Source of the DNA: Cryptomeria japonica
Lineage: Eukaryota; Streptophyta; Pinopsida; Cupressales; Cupressaceae
DNA length: 64,000 bases
NCBI RefSeq assembly: GCF_030272615.1
Contig: NW_026729308.1
Location: forward strand, 43,540-107,539
Direction: 5' to 3'
Below, in pieces: positions 9,561-21,735 of the stretch; the stretch's first letter is position 1, and every line of letters begins with the position of its first letter. The position numbers and the translations under genes were made by a program. The notes below the pieces were generated by a model. The model did no database searches. It was given only the letters and a program-made list of their open reading frames with translations, and had not been told where the DNA came from.

Positions 9561-12500
9561 ATGGACATAGTGTTTCTGGCTGTCAAGGAAGAGTTGTTTG
9601 ACCAGAAAGCCCTTGTCTCACATATTGACAACTCTAACGAGTGGATCATTAATAGCGGGTGTTCTCACCACATGACTGGTGATTAGAGAAAGTTTTTGTC
9701 TCTTGAAGAATATGATGGTGGTGTTGTCCGGTTTGGCAACGATGCACCTTGCATGGTGAAAGGAAAAGGATCCATCTCACTAAATGGAAAGAATAGTGTG
9801 GATGACGTCTACTGGGTGGAAGGCCTTAAGCATAATCTTTTGAGTGTTTCTCAACTTAATGACAAAGGACTCATACTGGAATTCAAAGGTGGAGTTTGTA
9901 GAATAATTGGAAAGAGTGTTGAAATTATTCCCACTAGTAAGTAGACCAGAGGAAACCTATTTCAGCTGAAGGCCAAGATTAGCTAGTGCCTGATGGGGAA
10001 ATTTGATGACAGTTGGATATGGCACAAGAGACTTTATCATATAAATTTTTACAATATTGTAAAGGGTAGTAAGATCAAGGCAATAAGAGGATTGCCTTTG
10101 CTGAACAAACTAGAGATTACCTTGTTGAAAGAATGCCAACTTGGGAAGATGTCTTCCTCAACATTCAAAGGTAAGTCTTCTTCCATGGAGAACTTACTTG
10201 ATCTAGTGCACACTGATCTATGTGATCCGATGAAAACTAGAACTATTCAGGGAGATCAGTACTTCATGATTCTTATCGATGATTGCTCAAGAATGATGTG
10301 GTTCACATTCTTGAAAAACAAATCAGAGGCATTTGGAAAGTTCAAAGCCTTTAGAGAATTGGTGGAGAAGGAGAGTAGTAGAAGGATAAAATGCTTGAGG
10401 ACCGATTAGGGAGGAGAATTCACTTCTAATGAATTCAATAAGTACTATGAGGAGAATGAGATTAAGAGGCAATTGTTTGCCCCAAGGACACCACAACAAA
10501 ATGACATAGCAAAAAGAAATAACAGGAGTGTGGTTGAAGTGGTCAGAACTATGTTGATCCAAGGAAATGTCGCTCACAAATTTTGGAGAGAAGCAATGAG
10601 CACTGCAGTCTATACCATGAACTAGGTACTCATTAAGAAAGGTAAAGACAAAACCCCCTATGAGTACTAGAATGGGAGATCTCCCGATGTGAGTTATTTT
10701 AAAGTGTTTGGGAGTAAATGCTATATTAGGAGAGGTGAGCACCTAAGTAAGTTTGATGCTAAGTGTGATGAAGGAATATTTATGGGATATTCCACTAAAA
10801 GCAAAGCTCTCAAGTGCTACAACAACAGGACTCAAAAGATTGTTGAGAGTATCAATGTCAGGGTTGATGAATCCCCTGAGAAGCCTAAGGAAACTGATAG
10901 CAAGAAAATGGAAAATAAATCAGGTGTAGCCTTCTAAGAACTGGCTAAGAAAGAAACAAGTGACAAACACCAGAAAGACCTCAGTGTTTCTATACTAGTA
11001 GAAGCTTCAGTGCGTGAAGAAGAAGATGAAGCGGAAATAGAAGAGGAAAAGAAAGCAGAACCTGCTATGGTCATTCCTAGGTATGTAAGACTGCATCATG
11101 ATCTGAAGAAGATCATAGGAGACAAAGATGCATGAATACTTACAAGGAGAAAGGTGAAAGAAAATTCTTGCATGATTTCAGAATTTGAGCCTAAGACCGT
11201 TAGAGAGGAACTTACCGATGAAGACTAGATAAAGGCAATGGAAGAGGAGTTGGACCAGATAGAGAAGAATTCAACATGGTCCTTGTTACCTAGACCAAAA
11301 CACAAGAATATCATAGGTACCAAATGGGTCTTTAGGAATAAGCTGAATGAAGAAGGCACAATGGTAAGGAACAAGGCAAGGCTTGTATGCAAGGGATATG
11401 TTCAGGAAGAAGGAGAAGAGTATGGAGAAACCTTTGCCCTAGTGGCTAGACTGGAAGGTGTCCAAATACTACTTGAATTTGTAGCATTCAAGGGATTTAA
11501 GGTATACCAGATGGATGTGAAGTCTGCCTTCTTAAATGGAATCCTGGAGGAAGAAGTGTATAGTGAGCAGCCAGATGGGTTTTCTTTGTCCGAAGATAGT
11601 GACATGGTGTGCAGATTACACAAGGCCCTGTATGGATTGAAAAGGGCACCAAGGGCATGGTACAAATGGTTACACTCTCATCTTTTGAAGATAGGATTTC
11701 AAATAACAAGTGAGGACAACAACATCTACCTAAAATTTGAAGGTGGTCAGATTTTGATATGTGAAGTATTTATAGATGATATAATCTTCAGTGGAGATGA
11801 TGATATGAGTCATGCATTTGCAGATGAGATCAAAAAGGAGTTTGAGATGTCTCTAATTGGAGAGATAAATTTTTTCAATGGTCTACAGATTTAGTAGATG
11901 AAAGAGGGTATCTTCATTACCCAGTCCAAGTATATCAAAGAGGTATTGAAGACCTTTGGCATGGAGGAGAGAAAACCGGTTGGAACACCGATGGTGACCA
12001 ACTGCAAACTAACAAAGGAGGATGATACAATATTTGTGGATGAGAAGGAGTACCGGTCAATGATCGGTAAGTTGCACTATGTGGTGCACAACAGACCAGA
12101 TATTTGTTCATGCAATGGGCATAGTGGCTCATTTTTAGAAGAATCCAAGAGAATCCCACTTGGTAGCGGTAAAGAGGATTCTTAGATACCTTAGAGGGAC
12201 AATTGATTATGGATTGTGGTATCCATACAATAATGAATTTGATCTCAAAGTGTTTACCGATGCAGATTGGGTAGGTAATGTGGATGACTAGAAGAGCACA
12301 ACCGATGGAGCATTCTTCCTTGGTGGAAGACTACTCTCGTGGATGAGCAAGAAGCAGAGTTGTATTTCCCAGTCTCCAGCTGAAGTGAAGTATGTGGCAG
12401 CATTTATGAACTGCACTCAGGCAATCTGGATGAAGCATTTATTGAATGACTTCAAAGTGATTATATCTAAATTGGTGAGTATATTTTGTGAAAATACCAG

Positions 12501-12723
12501 TGCAATAAATATTTCCAAAAATTTGGTATTGCATGCTAGGACCAAGCATATTGAGCTTAAGTATCATTTCTTGAGAGAAAAGGTTCAAAATCAAGAGGTT
12601 GTGTTAGAACATCTTTCTGGTAAGGAGCAACTAGTAGACATATTCACTAAGCCCTTACCGAAGACTACATTTACCTGTTTGAGAGGTGCATTAGGGGTTC
12701 TGCCCCTTCATGAAGTAAATTAA
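9561..12723 (+). pseudogene. Copia-1 pol: protease, integrase, RT, RNase H, broken
   Basis: The polyprotein that would copy and integrate the element. Domains in order: aspartic protease (about 9640-9900), where the catalytic motif reads INSGCSHHMTGD instead of IDSG, so the Asp is lost; zinc-binding and core integrase (about 9993-10700) with HKRLYHINF, CQLGKM and LVHTDLCDPM; RT (11238-12100) with [18 protein letters not shown] and the active site FIDDII; RNase H (about 12230-12723) with FTDADWVG and KHIELKYHFLREKV, ending near KPLPKTTF. Stops are almost all TAG (for example 9687, 10407, 10624, 10669, 11226, 11892), with one TAA (10935) and one TGA (about 11134). A one-base insertion near 12103 shifts the frame in the RT-RNase H connection. 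RNase H has SPAEVKY where STTEAEY is usual. Confidence 0.88.
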
Positions 12724-13081
12724 ATATGTGTGCTCCACATCAATAAGCTACTACCGTGTTAGATCTTACATGATTGATGTGTTGAAGGATTTTCCTCCAT
12801 AGGGGGAGCAACATAGTGGAGCCCGAAAGCTTATACCTCCACTTTGGCATTGTTGTCAAATGGGGAGAAGATATATGTGTGAAGGTAAATATGCAAAGGG
12901 GAGATAAAATAAGTGGTGTGAGAAGTAATTGAGCAAAGTGCACACTGACCAGTCCAGGTGGTGGTGGTGATCTTTTAAGTTGAACTGGTATATGTTACTG
13001 AACTAGTATATATTATTGAGAATGGTGCAGATACTGAGCAATGATACATTGAATATTGCCATCAATGCCAAAGAGGGAGAT
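12724..13081 (+). other. Copia-1 3' untranslated region with several polypurine tracts
   Basis: No gene. Purine tracts occur near 12801 (AGGGGGAGCAA), 12859 (AAATGGGGAGAAG), 12895 (AAAGGGGAGA) and directly before the 3' LTR (CCAAAGAGGGAGAT, about 13068-13081). The last is preceded by TTGCCATCAATG, which recurs before the LTRs of most elements here. Multiple purine tracts are a known Sirevirus trait. Confidence 0.8.
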
Positions 13082-14533
13082 TGTTGGCATATGATGAAGC
13101 GATGATAATGTATGTTGTCATTGATGTCAATAACTACTCAAGCAGGTGGACCAATATGAACTAGTATGAAGATAGGAAGTGGTTATGGTCAACCGAGATG
13201 GAGTTGACTGATGTCGGGGTTCACTAAGTGTGACTACCTGTTGGTAGTCTTAGTTAAGCTCTAGGGTTGTCGATTTGGCTTGTGCGGTGCAACCAATGAT
13301 GTTTTGTGACCAGTTAGTTAAAGGAATAAGGATAAGGATCGAGATGCTACGTCAGCTATGTGCACATGAAGGATTTCTTTGTGTTTCTTACGCATGAATA
13401 TTGAATGCATTAAATGCCTACCTTGAGAATGATCATTTTTCTTAGCGGTGTGTGAAGAGCGCGTGATGGGTTACTGATTTTCAAATGCGGTGAAGTTTGG
13501 ACGGTGCAAAATGCCTTGAGATTTGTTTTAGATCATTTCATTCTATGTAATGCATTTGGACGGTTAGGATTGGACCGCTTGTAAGTGTAAACTTGAAATG
13601 TTTAGGGTTTAGGGTTTATGCTACCGACCTAATTGTTGTCTATAAGGTCGATGAGTTTTGATTTGCAGTTGTTGGCAAAACTTGCATTTGTGTCCGCATG
13701 TTGGAGATTTGATACTTGCCAAACCAGAGTGAGGACTTTGTAGAGTTTGATTGTAGAAGAGAGGAACGTAAAAGTATCTTCTTTAGCAAGAAGTGTTGCT
13801 ATCAGATCGGTTGTTTTACCTGTTGTCTTTTAACCATTTCAACAGAAGATAAATCCCTTGATCGGGTATCTTTAACAAGCTTTGTTATAAATCCTCTAAC
13901 CAGGTGGCTCAAGGCTATTGAGTTCTTAAATCCTCTAGTGAGGTAACTCTTAATAGGGTTTCAACCTTTAACATGGTATATAGCCATCCGTTAACTGGGT
14001 AGTCCATAACATGATCAGTTCCTAACAAGACCTTTATTGAAAAGTCTTTAACCAGACTAGGATCCTAACAGACCAGACTTCAAAAGAGTTCACAAATAAC
14101 TTGTGGGTATTCATTGCCACCGTGGTTTTTCCCATGCGGGTTTCCACATGAAAAATCTGTTTGTTATGGGTTATGATATTTTCATGTGATGATTGTGTGG
14201 TTTTTTATTAAGTTAAATATGCATGCATTGTTAAATGGTTGTGGTATTATTGGTACAGCTCATGCATGATTATATCAATGAAGTAGTTATCAAGGTTTGA
14301 GATCTATTGAATGTTGTCTAAATTATTTTTTTTTAACTGGTATAGTTTTTTGAAGTATTTTTGTTTAACTGGTATAGCTTGGTTAAGTTCAGTGGTGAAG
14401 ACAAACAACCGGTCAATAATCATTCAACTGTGTTTTGATATAACAAAATGTTGAAGCGGTTTGTGTTTGTGTACTGATTCACCCTCCTCTCTCAGTACTG
14501 GTTAGGACCTTAGTAGTTCATCATTATTCATCA
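13082..14533 (+). repeat. 3' LTR of Copia-1
   Basis: Starts TGTTGGCATATGATG immediately after the polypurine tract and ends TTCATCA. It carries the same repeat array, GTGGTTTTTCCC box (about 14120-14140) and C-rich box (about 14478-14499) as the 5' copy. After it the interrupted NA copy A resumes with aatgccaacaatctccccc. Confidence 0.9.
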
Positions 14534-14721
14534 AATGCCAACAATCTCCCCCTTTGGCATTGATGGCAACACTCATGAGAAAAATCCGAAAACTCATATC
14601 CAAAAATGAGAGTGCTCCCCTTGAGAAAATGATCCCTTTTGTACATTTTTCTCAATACACTACTCCCCCTTTGACATCCATGACAAAGGATGTAAAAAAA
14701 TTCAAATAATTCTAAAATTTT

Positions 14722-17700
14722 ACCTTAAAGCCTGTAATCGATTATTTACAATTTGAAAGATATCCGCCAAAATCAGATTAAGACTTTGCATAAAATTTGG
14801 TGTTGTTAGAAATAATTGTTTCAGTCTGTCAGATCATTCCGGTCAAATAATGCATTTGTTGCTCCGGTGGTCTTTCTCCTTGAATAGTTGCTTTAGACAG
14901 CTCAATCCGGTGTGTTAGAAGATTGTCCAATCTAGGACCAAGTTTATTTTTCAACTCTTGGGATTTCATTCCTATCCTTGCTTTCTCCTTCTCTAATTTC
15001 TCAATCTTTTCCTCAAAAACTACCATTTCCTAATCCAAAACTAAGGTAAGTTCCAAAGAACCAATCATATTATATGTTATATCATCAATCTCTTTTTTTG
15101 TGTTTTCCTTATCTCCTCATCAATGTCTTCTGTTAGGTGGTGAGGCTTGCATGATTCCTTATACAATTCTTTATATTCTAGAATAGTGGAATTAAGTACC
15201 GGTAATAAATAATCAATCTTCTTTGTACAGTCTAATGGTATGATGAAATAATAAGTATCCAGTAGAATACTGAGAGGGGGGGTGAATCAGTATATTGAAA
15301 AACTGATACAAAGTTCCCAAACTCAAACTCAGTCAAACAAAGTAAACATAACTCAGTCAAGATCAATATTCATAAGAACAATAGACATCAACCGGTTTAA
15401 CTGTTATGACAATTTTACCAGTAAACAACTTCAATCTTGTAAACATCAACAATGCTTATACTTAACATGCCTTATCAGAAGGTAACCAAATCAACAAACC
15501 ATAAAAGCATTCACCACTTGACACAAATGTTTATACATGGAAAACCCAAATAGGTAAAAACCACAATGAGATGAGACTCACAAGGATAGCTATCTAAACT
15601 CTTTTGAATTTCACCCTGTTAGGAGCCAAGCCTGTTAAAACTTTACAATAAGTCCTGTTAAGAACTAATTCTGGTTAGGAATCACCCGATTAAGGGATTT
15701 ACAAATATGCCTTGATGAAAAGCACAATACCCTGTTAGGAGTAACCTCGCTGGAGGATTTAAGAATCCAAGCTAATAGACCACCTTGTTAATAAGTAACC
15801 AAGCTTGTTAGAGCTTACCCAGTTAAGGGATTTAACTTCTGCTGTAATTGTTAGAAAACAATAGGTTTGCTTAATCTATATGAGTGGCACTACATTTTCT
15901 TGATCAAATCCTTCTAAGCTTCAATTTGCCTTCACTCAAAGTGCAGATCCATTCACTGGTTAGGCAACTAAACACTCAACATGTTTTCATCAATCTTGCC
16001 AACAACCTTTACAAATAACTTCATCGACCTTAACTACAAATCAATTTGGTCGGTAACACAACAAAAACCTAATTCTGACCATCGAGATTACAAACAAGTT
16101 GGTACAATCTTGACTATTAGAAATCATGATAATCTCTTCACATTCTTCAAGAAAATTCCAACCGCTCCATGATCACCGCTTCATCAGACTTTGTAACTCA
16201 TCACATGTTGTGCATTAGATGCAATCCACTTTTCTCCTTTCCTAGACAAAAACAAACGCACCAAAACAACTTGAACATATCCTCATACAATGATGACACG
16301 TGTCTCCATCATTACCACTTATCAGATAATAAACTATCAAACTTGATTGGTTAGGGTTTAAAAGCTGATAGGGTTTACCAGTTACATTACATAGAAAGGT
16401 TTAACCCTTTACATTGGTTCACCGGTTCAACTCACAAACTTTACATATCGGTTTACATCATCTCCCACTAAGCTCTTCTTATCGGTTACTAGCCAATATC
16501 AAAAACAATAATATCAACAATAACATGAATACCATTACCGGTTCAATTGACATCAATGGCAACATATCATTAATGCAATCTCTATGAAAATTCCAACAAA
16601 CTCAAAATGCCAAAACAATCCTTAATAGTCTTATTGAAGAATTAATTTTTCTCCTTATTCACCCTTTCCTTAATAGTCTCTTCATTAATTTTATCTACAA
16701 CTTGAATATTTAAAGCAATGAATTTGGACAATGTGTCCAATTTACCTAAAGATCCAGAAATATGATCTATCTTACAATCTGGTGCAATCAATTGCAAAAT
16801 CGGTAAAGAATCATCAATGGCCTTAAATGCTAAGGTGTTGCATTCAGTGATCTTCCTTATGGAATCTAAAAGTACATATGTCACTTTAGTAGGTTTGTAG
16901 TCCATAGTGGAAGTGCTAGGTGGAGTGTGAGGTTTTGCAGTTGGTTTCTTCTCATCTGTGGATTCCTTAACCACTTCTGCAATCTTGTTTTAGTCTTTAA
17001 CCTCTTCCTTATTTATTATTTCTTCATTATTCTCATTATTTTTTTCAACCTTTCTATCTATTGGTTCAAATATACTGTATTCATGTTCTTTTCCAGTTCC
17101 GGTTTTTGTTTCTACTTCTACTGGCGTTTTAGTGTTAGGCTGACTAGTTTCCTTATCCATGACAATGTTGAAGTCCCGAGTATCCACATTCATAGTAAAA
17201 ATAATGTCTGAGTCCGGATTAGTGTCATCTCTTATCATTTCCTCTGCCTTCTCCTCTTTAGGCTCAATATCAGTTTGTGTCAGTGCCTCTGCTACTACTG
17301 GAGGGGTGTCCCGTACCAGTGGAGGTAGGATATCTTTAACTGTGATATCCAGTATATTGCCAAATTTCCCTTTACCCTTATCAACTTTCTAGTATACCTT
17401 AACAAAAGATTTGTCTACCTTCTATCGGTCCTTTTCTTCTTTCTTCCCTCTCTCAACAAAAAATATGTGCCATTTGTCTGTCATTTTATCTGCTATTTCT
17501 TTGACCCTATCGGCCATAAGACTAACTTGTCAGTGGCCACTCACAAAAACTATTCTATTTGCCTCTGATATTAAATCATCAATTTCTTATTTAGATTTAA
17601 CAGGATGTATAGCAAGTAGAGCTTCTACCTTTAGTTTCTTGTCTAACTCCATTATTGACATTCTTTTAGCCTCTAACCTAAAATATAGATCATTCGGCAA

Positions 17701-19392
17701 AATATCTATAACTTCAATGAGTACCTTATTGTATATATCTAGATATAAAATAATTATTTCCTCTATGGTTTCCTTATTAGAATCATTGAAAGAATGATAA
17801 AATTTATTTATATTCCTAATGTTACCTTCTTCAGTGATTTTATTTATTAACTCTTCTGGTGAAAGTGTGTCTGGTGCCTTAGGTACTGATTTCTTCTTTG
17901 GAGTAACCTTTTTCTTCTGACCACTGGGCTCTCTTATAGCCTATTTCTTCTTTATTTGTGTCCTTGAGTTCTTGGGAGATGGAGACCATGCCAGTGAGGG
18001 TTTTCTTTTCTTCCTATCCACTCTCTTGAATTATGCTACTTGATTAGTGTTTGAATCAAAAGAAGTAGCCATAGGGGAAATTTAAGCTAACAGTTTCTAC
18101 TCTGATTGACTTTTCACACTAGAAGCAATAACACTAATATTCATTAATCCTTCTGTCACCTCCTTAACCAATTTTGAAGCATCTTTCATTAGATTTTCTA
18201 TTTTCTTCCTCTGTTTTTGCATGTCAACTTCCTTCTCTATTGTTTTAGCATTACCAAAAATTTCTTTTGAAGTTTCTGGTGGAACATCTAATAGAATTTT
18301 TTCATATGAATCTAAGATGCGAGAATCCATCTCATATCCCATCTCTGTAATCTAGACAGTCCTGTGTTTAACTGCCTCCATCCATATTTCATCTCTTTTT
18401 ACTACAAAGCATATTTGCTTATTATATTTAACTATGATGCTTTTTGGAATCCTTTCCCATTGTTTCATTTTATCTTCGAAGTTCTTGAAGTAATCTTTCA
18501 CCAACTCATCACTATTAGATCCCATACCAGTAATTGCCTCCATTATTTGTTTTCCAAATGAAATATCATAGGCAAAATCCTTATGTCCTATACCGGGGAT
18601 TTCTTTAGAAAAGTAAAGCATTAGACATACAATTAGATTTCCAAATTTGAAGGTTCCTTTCTTATCACCTTTGATTTTGTGCAAATTTTCTAACAGTTCA
18701 TCCTTTAGCCATTCACAAATATCAATCTTAGCATTGTTCAAAATCATTTCATGAGCACTGTGAATACAAGAACTTGATATAGAATTCAAACTATTAATAT
18801 GACCAACTTTAGAGCCAATTACCATGCTAGCAAATTTAACATTTTTATCCTTTATATCATTGACCCTAAGTGACCAGTTGTCAAATGTAGCGCTGGTTAA
18901 GCTCATAACCTCTTTGTTAGGGATTTTCTTCTTCTTGTCAGGTCTAGAACCAGTGGAGGGTAAACCAGTAACAACCCTTATAGCTTCTTTGGTAATCTTA
19001 AATACTGAGTCCAGCCATATAAATTCACCATGAACCCTGCTAAGGACACAACAGATGACTTCAACTGAAAATTTTGGTATATGGATGATATCTATGAAAC
19101 CTAAATCCTCAACAATATTATGTTCGGGTTTCACTACCCCATTCTTATCAGTGATTTCATTCATGTACATGTTCTTTAGATCTTCAATTCCTAAACTCTC
19201 TATGTTGCAATGTATGTATGCCCTAGGGTCTTCAACAAATGCGACTCACTTCAGGATTTTAGAAAATGTACCAATAGAGTCATCTAGTTTTGATATTTTA
19301 GGGATAATTTTGAAAACTTGTCTAGGTCATTTTATATTATCCACAATGGTAGGGTTTTCTACAAATTCAAGAACAAAGGATGAGGAAGCCAT
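14722..19392 (-). pseudogene. NA ORF2, copy A (about 1,100 codons, split by a solo LTR)
   Basis: Unrecognised protein. The start at 19392 (MASSS) aligns with the starts of copies B (44485) and C (40050). The N-terminal third holds a conserved block (about 18360-19170): FIWLDSVFKITKEAI, VTGLPSTGSRPDKK, DICEWLKDEL, KIKGDKKGTFKFGNL, then a Lys-rich segment ending KRDEIWMEAV. It loosely resembles plant transposon-associated or plant-mobile-type N-terminal domains, but I would not name it. A Lys/Glu-rich middle follows, then a long coiled coil with KNKLGPRLDNLLTHRIELS near the C-terminus (about 14829-15026). Several stops (mostly TAG) break the frame, and a solo LTR (15236-16617) splits the coiled-coil part. 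A structural, RNA-binding or particle role is possible but not shown. Confidence 0.7.
15236..16617 (-). repeat. Solo LTR of the Copia-3 family inside NA copy A
   Basis: Matches the Copia-3 LTR at 50892-52361: TGGTATGATGAAATAATAA start, GAGAGGGGGGGTGAATCAG box (about 15272-15290), GGAAAACCCAAATAGG...AAAAACCACAATG box (about 15539-15570), degenerate TTAGGAGTAACC repeats (about 15600-15840), and an end in GCCAAAACA. No internal sequence lies beside it. Left flank ...tacagtctaa and right flank ...atccttaatag rejoin to the uninterrupted site seen in copy B (tacagtccttaatag, about 22468), which fixes its position. It has the form of a product of LTR-LTR recombination. Confidence 0.8.
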
Positions 19393-19697
19393 TGCAAAAG
19401 ACAAATACCTCTTAATTGTGAAAACCTTAAATGCTTTGAAAAGACCTTTGCTGCTTTGCCTTTAGAATGCCTTTGCTGAATTTCGCTCTCTTGAATGCTT
19501 GAATGCTTGGTGAGCTGAAATGAGAAGTTACAGTTCCTTTATAACCAAAAAATTAACTTACAGCCACAATAAATGCTTCGCCTGTGAAGTGAAAAACTCC
19601 ACATATCTGTCGGTAAAGAAGAATCATAACTTCTTACCATCAACCAAGGGTAAATGCATGATTTTCAACTTGTTTCCATACCCCTAAGGATTATTCC

Positions 19698-20813
19698 TTA
19701 GTTAGATAAAGAATCTCCTGTCAGTAGAGGGTTACCCTGTTCTACTGGTGCAGAGACAAATTCATCAATTCTCTGATCTCTCTTCTTAATCCATTGTTTA
19801 GAAAATTCTTGCTTGACTTCATCCAATTTTTCCTTGACTTTGTCATTGTATTCTTTATTATTCACCAGTGCAGTCTTACTTCTACAAAATCTTACAATAT
19901 GCCCAATCTTGTTACATGCATAACAAGTTACATTGTTCCTTTGAATATCTTTTCAATAACCTTGACTGGTTTGTGTTCTGCATTGATTAGATAAGTGTCC
20001 AAATCTACCACAAGCATATCATTTTACATTCATTCTGCAATTGTCTAAGTTATGTCCAATTTTATTACATTTGGAACATTGACTAGTGGGTAAATTTGTA
20101 TTCTAATTATTCCTAAATCTGCACTAATTTTCTCTATGACAATATTTTTTGCAATTAAAACATTTTCCATTGATTTTAGAGGCATTAGGTTTTCTTTTCG
20201 GTTTGTTGTGATCTTGAATGTTTGTAGTCCTAGAACTTTCTCCATGTTCAAATCCAAGTCCAATTGTATCACCATCAGGTTTATGACTTTTCAGCATATC
20301 ATCAAGCTTCTCTGAACTTTTCTTGAATTTGTCTTTGTATTCATTTGTAGTGACCAACTCATTTTCCAGAATGCTAACTTATCTCATAAGTTCCTCTTTA
20401 TCATGTTGCATGTGAGTCAAATCTATCTTTAGCATATCATTTTCATGACCAAGCCTCAAAGTTTCATCAGCTCTTTCATTAAGTCTTCTGGTCAAATATT
20501 CTTGATCCCTCTTTCTGTCTTCAATATCCTTACATAGCCTCATGGTTAAATCTTGCATTTTATTCTTCATGTTAGTGTTCTCCTGACTCAATTTTTATGC
20601 AATATCTCTAAGAGTTTCCTTTTCATCATCATCTTATTTCTACATTTGCTCACGAAGTTCCTTCCTCTTATTTTGTGCCATAACCAGATTCTACTGAAGT
20701 GCTTTAATGAATTCTTGGGCAGTTCTGAGATCATCTTCTAGTTTGATATTCTTCAATTTTTTAGTATCAAAATCTTCAAGAGATCCTTCTAACTATTGTC
20801 TCAAACTTTCCAT
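19698..20813 (-). pseudogene. NA ORF1, copy A: coiled coil plus four CCHC knuckles
   Basis: A gag-like protein of 372 codons starting MESLRQ at 20813. The N-terminal half is heptad-rich and charged (LTRRLNERADETLRLGHEN region, 20379-20591). The C-terminal part aligns with the four zinc knuckles of copies B and C, but here several Cys codons or frames are decayed (for example CFNCKKYCHREN at about 20130-20170, His and Cys shifted). It has several TAG stops. Nucleic-acid binding is expected from CCHC knuckles in general. There is no match to the UBN2 gag used by the Copia elements here, so this is not simply a truncated Copia-1 gag. Confidence 0.7.
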
Positions 20814-20870
20814 CGGTACCGGTTTTAGAATCTTCCTCAAGCTATTAGAGTTCTGCAAATAGAGGACTAG

Positions 20871-20882
20871 GCTCTGATACCA
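20871..20882 (-). other. Primer-binding site of NA copy A (iMet type)
   Basis: The plus strand reads gctctgatacca, the exact complement of TGGTATCAGAGC. It lies two bases inside LTR2, in the minus orientation. Confidence 0.93.
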
Positions 20883-20884
20883 AT

Positions 20885-21735
20885 TGTTAGATGCTATGAC
20901 AGTCCCAAAGACACTGAGAGGGGGGGGGGGGTGAATCAATGTCTAACCGATAGATGAAAGATTTGAACTTAGTTGCAACTTTACAACCTAGATTAATATA
21001 CCCCTAAACAAATAATAATGCAGTAAAGAGAAACAAAAATACAACCATCAATGCACACCATAACACAGATATTTTTGGCGAGGAAACCCGGTAAGGGCAA
21101 AATCTTGGTGGGATTTGTGACCCACAATATTTACTCATTGGCCAATATGAATAAATATTACTTATACAATAGGGGCCTGAACATGCAGGAAGGCCAATAG
21201 CCTAGAGCTCACTGCTCAATAATAGAAAGGATTCACAGTAACTACAAATGGATGGTTAAATCCAAATATAATGTACTTCTTTACAATAGCATCTGCAATG
21301 CTTGATTCAGTGCCGGTTTAAGCTCAAACAAATACCTTAACCAAAAACCTTTTCGATGGTCTGCTTCTTATTCGCTCTTCAAAATAGATACATCAAAGTG
21401 CATAAACAACTATCCTATAGTATCTCATATATCAATCATTACATTGCCTTATTACATCACTACCACATTACAAAATGACTTACAAGATCTCATACATATA
21501 TGAGTCTTCACAATACATCAAGTCGTCTATACAAATATATTTTACAATACAAAACATTATTGTTCCAAGTCGACCTAGAGTGTCGGTATGATCTACTATT
21601 GGTGTAGATTGGATGTCGGTGCGAAGTGTCTGTCAGTGCCGGTAAATGATGTTTGTTGCCAGTCTAACCCATGAACCAATTGGTTGCCATCAATGATGAA
21701 ATCAACTATTCTCATCTGAGTGTATAATGCCAACA
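20885..21735 (-). repeat. LTR2 of the NA tandem (shared by copies A and B)
   Basis: An 851-base LTR, TG...CA bounded (plus strand tgttagatgc ... gccaaca). It has a primer-binding site on its left (20871-20882) and a polypurine tract on its right (21736-21752), so it is at once the 5' LTR of copy A and the 3' LTR of copy B. It contains the GAGAGGGGGGGG-GTGAATCA box (about 20918-20939) and the AGGAAACCCGGTAAGGG...GTGGGATTTGTGACCCAC box (about 21080-21125). Homologous to LTR1 and LTR3. Confidence 0.85.

Larger units (their letters stand above)
7084..14533 (+). mobile_element. Copia-1: full-length, inactivated Sirevirus-like Ty1/copia element
   Basis: A complete structure about 7.45 kb long: two LTRs of about 1.45 kb, iMet-type primer-binding site, gag, pol in the copia order protease-integrase-RT-RNase H, several polypurine tracts, 3' LTR. 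The RT wording ([25 protein letters not shown]), the protease wording (GCSHHMTGD, EGLKHNLLSVSQL) and multiple purine tracts fit the SIRE/Maximus (Sirevirus) lineage. Both genes carry many stop codons and pol has a frameshift. No clean target-site duplication is seen. The LTRs have visibly diverged, so insertion is not recent. Confidence 0.9.
14534..20884 (-). mobile_element. NA family copy A, internal region (minus strand)
   Basis: Internal part of a non-autonomous LTR element, read from 20884 down: iMet-type primer-binding site complement (20871-20882), ORF1, ORF2, then two polypurine tracts, one at about 14640-14700 and one abutting the LTR (about 14545-14575). Without the solo LTR at 15236-16617 it is about 4.97 kb, close to copies B (about 4.8 kb) and C (about 5.0 kb). 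No protease, integrase, RT or RNase H was found in any frame. Confidence 0.85.

Noticed and set aside
10323-10742. Minus-strand ORF of 139 codons opposite Copia-1 integrase.
   Set aside because: Shadow of the plus-strand integrase; no domain.
12724-13081. An envelope-like gene after pol, found in some Sireviruses.
   Set aside because: Only about 350 bases lie between pol and the LTR, with no open frame or membrane segment.
20918-20939. Long G-runs as sequencing errors.
   Set aside because: The run recurs at the same LTR position in 13 places and five families; only its exact length is uncertain.
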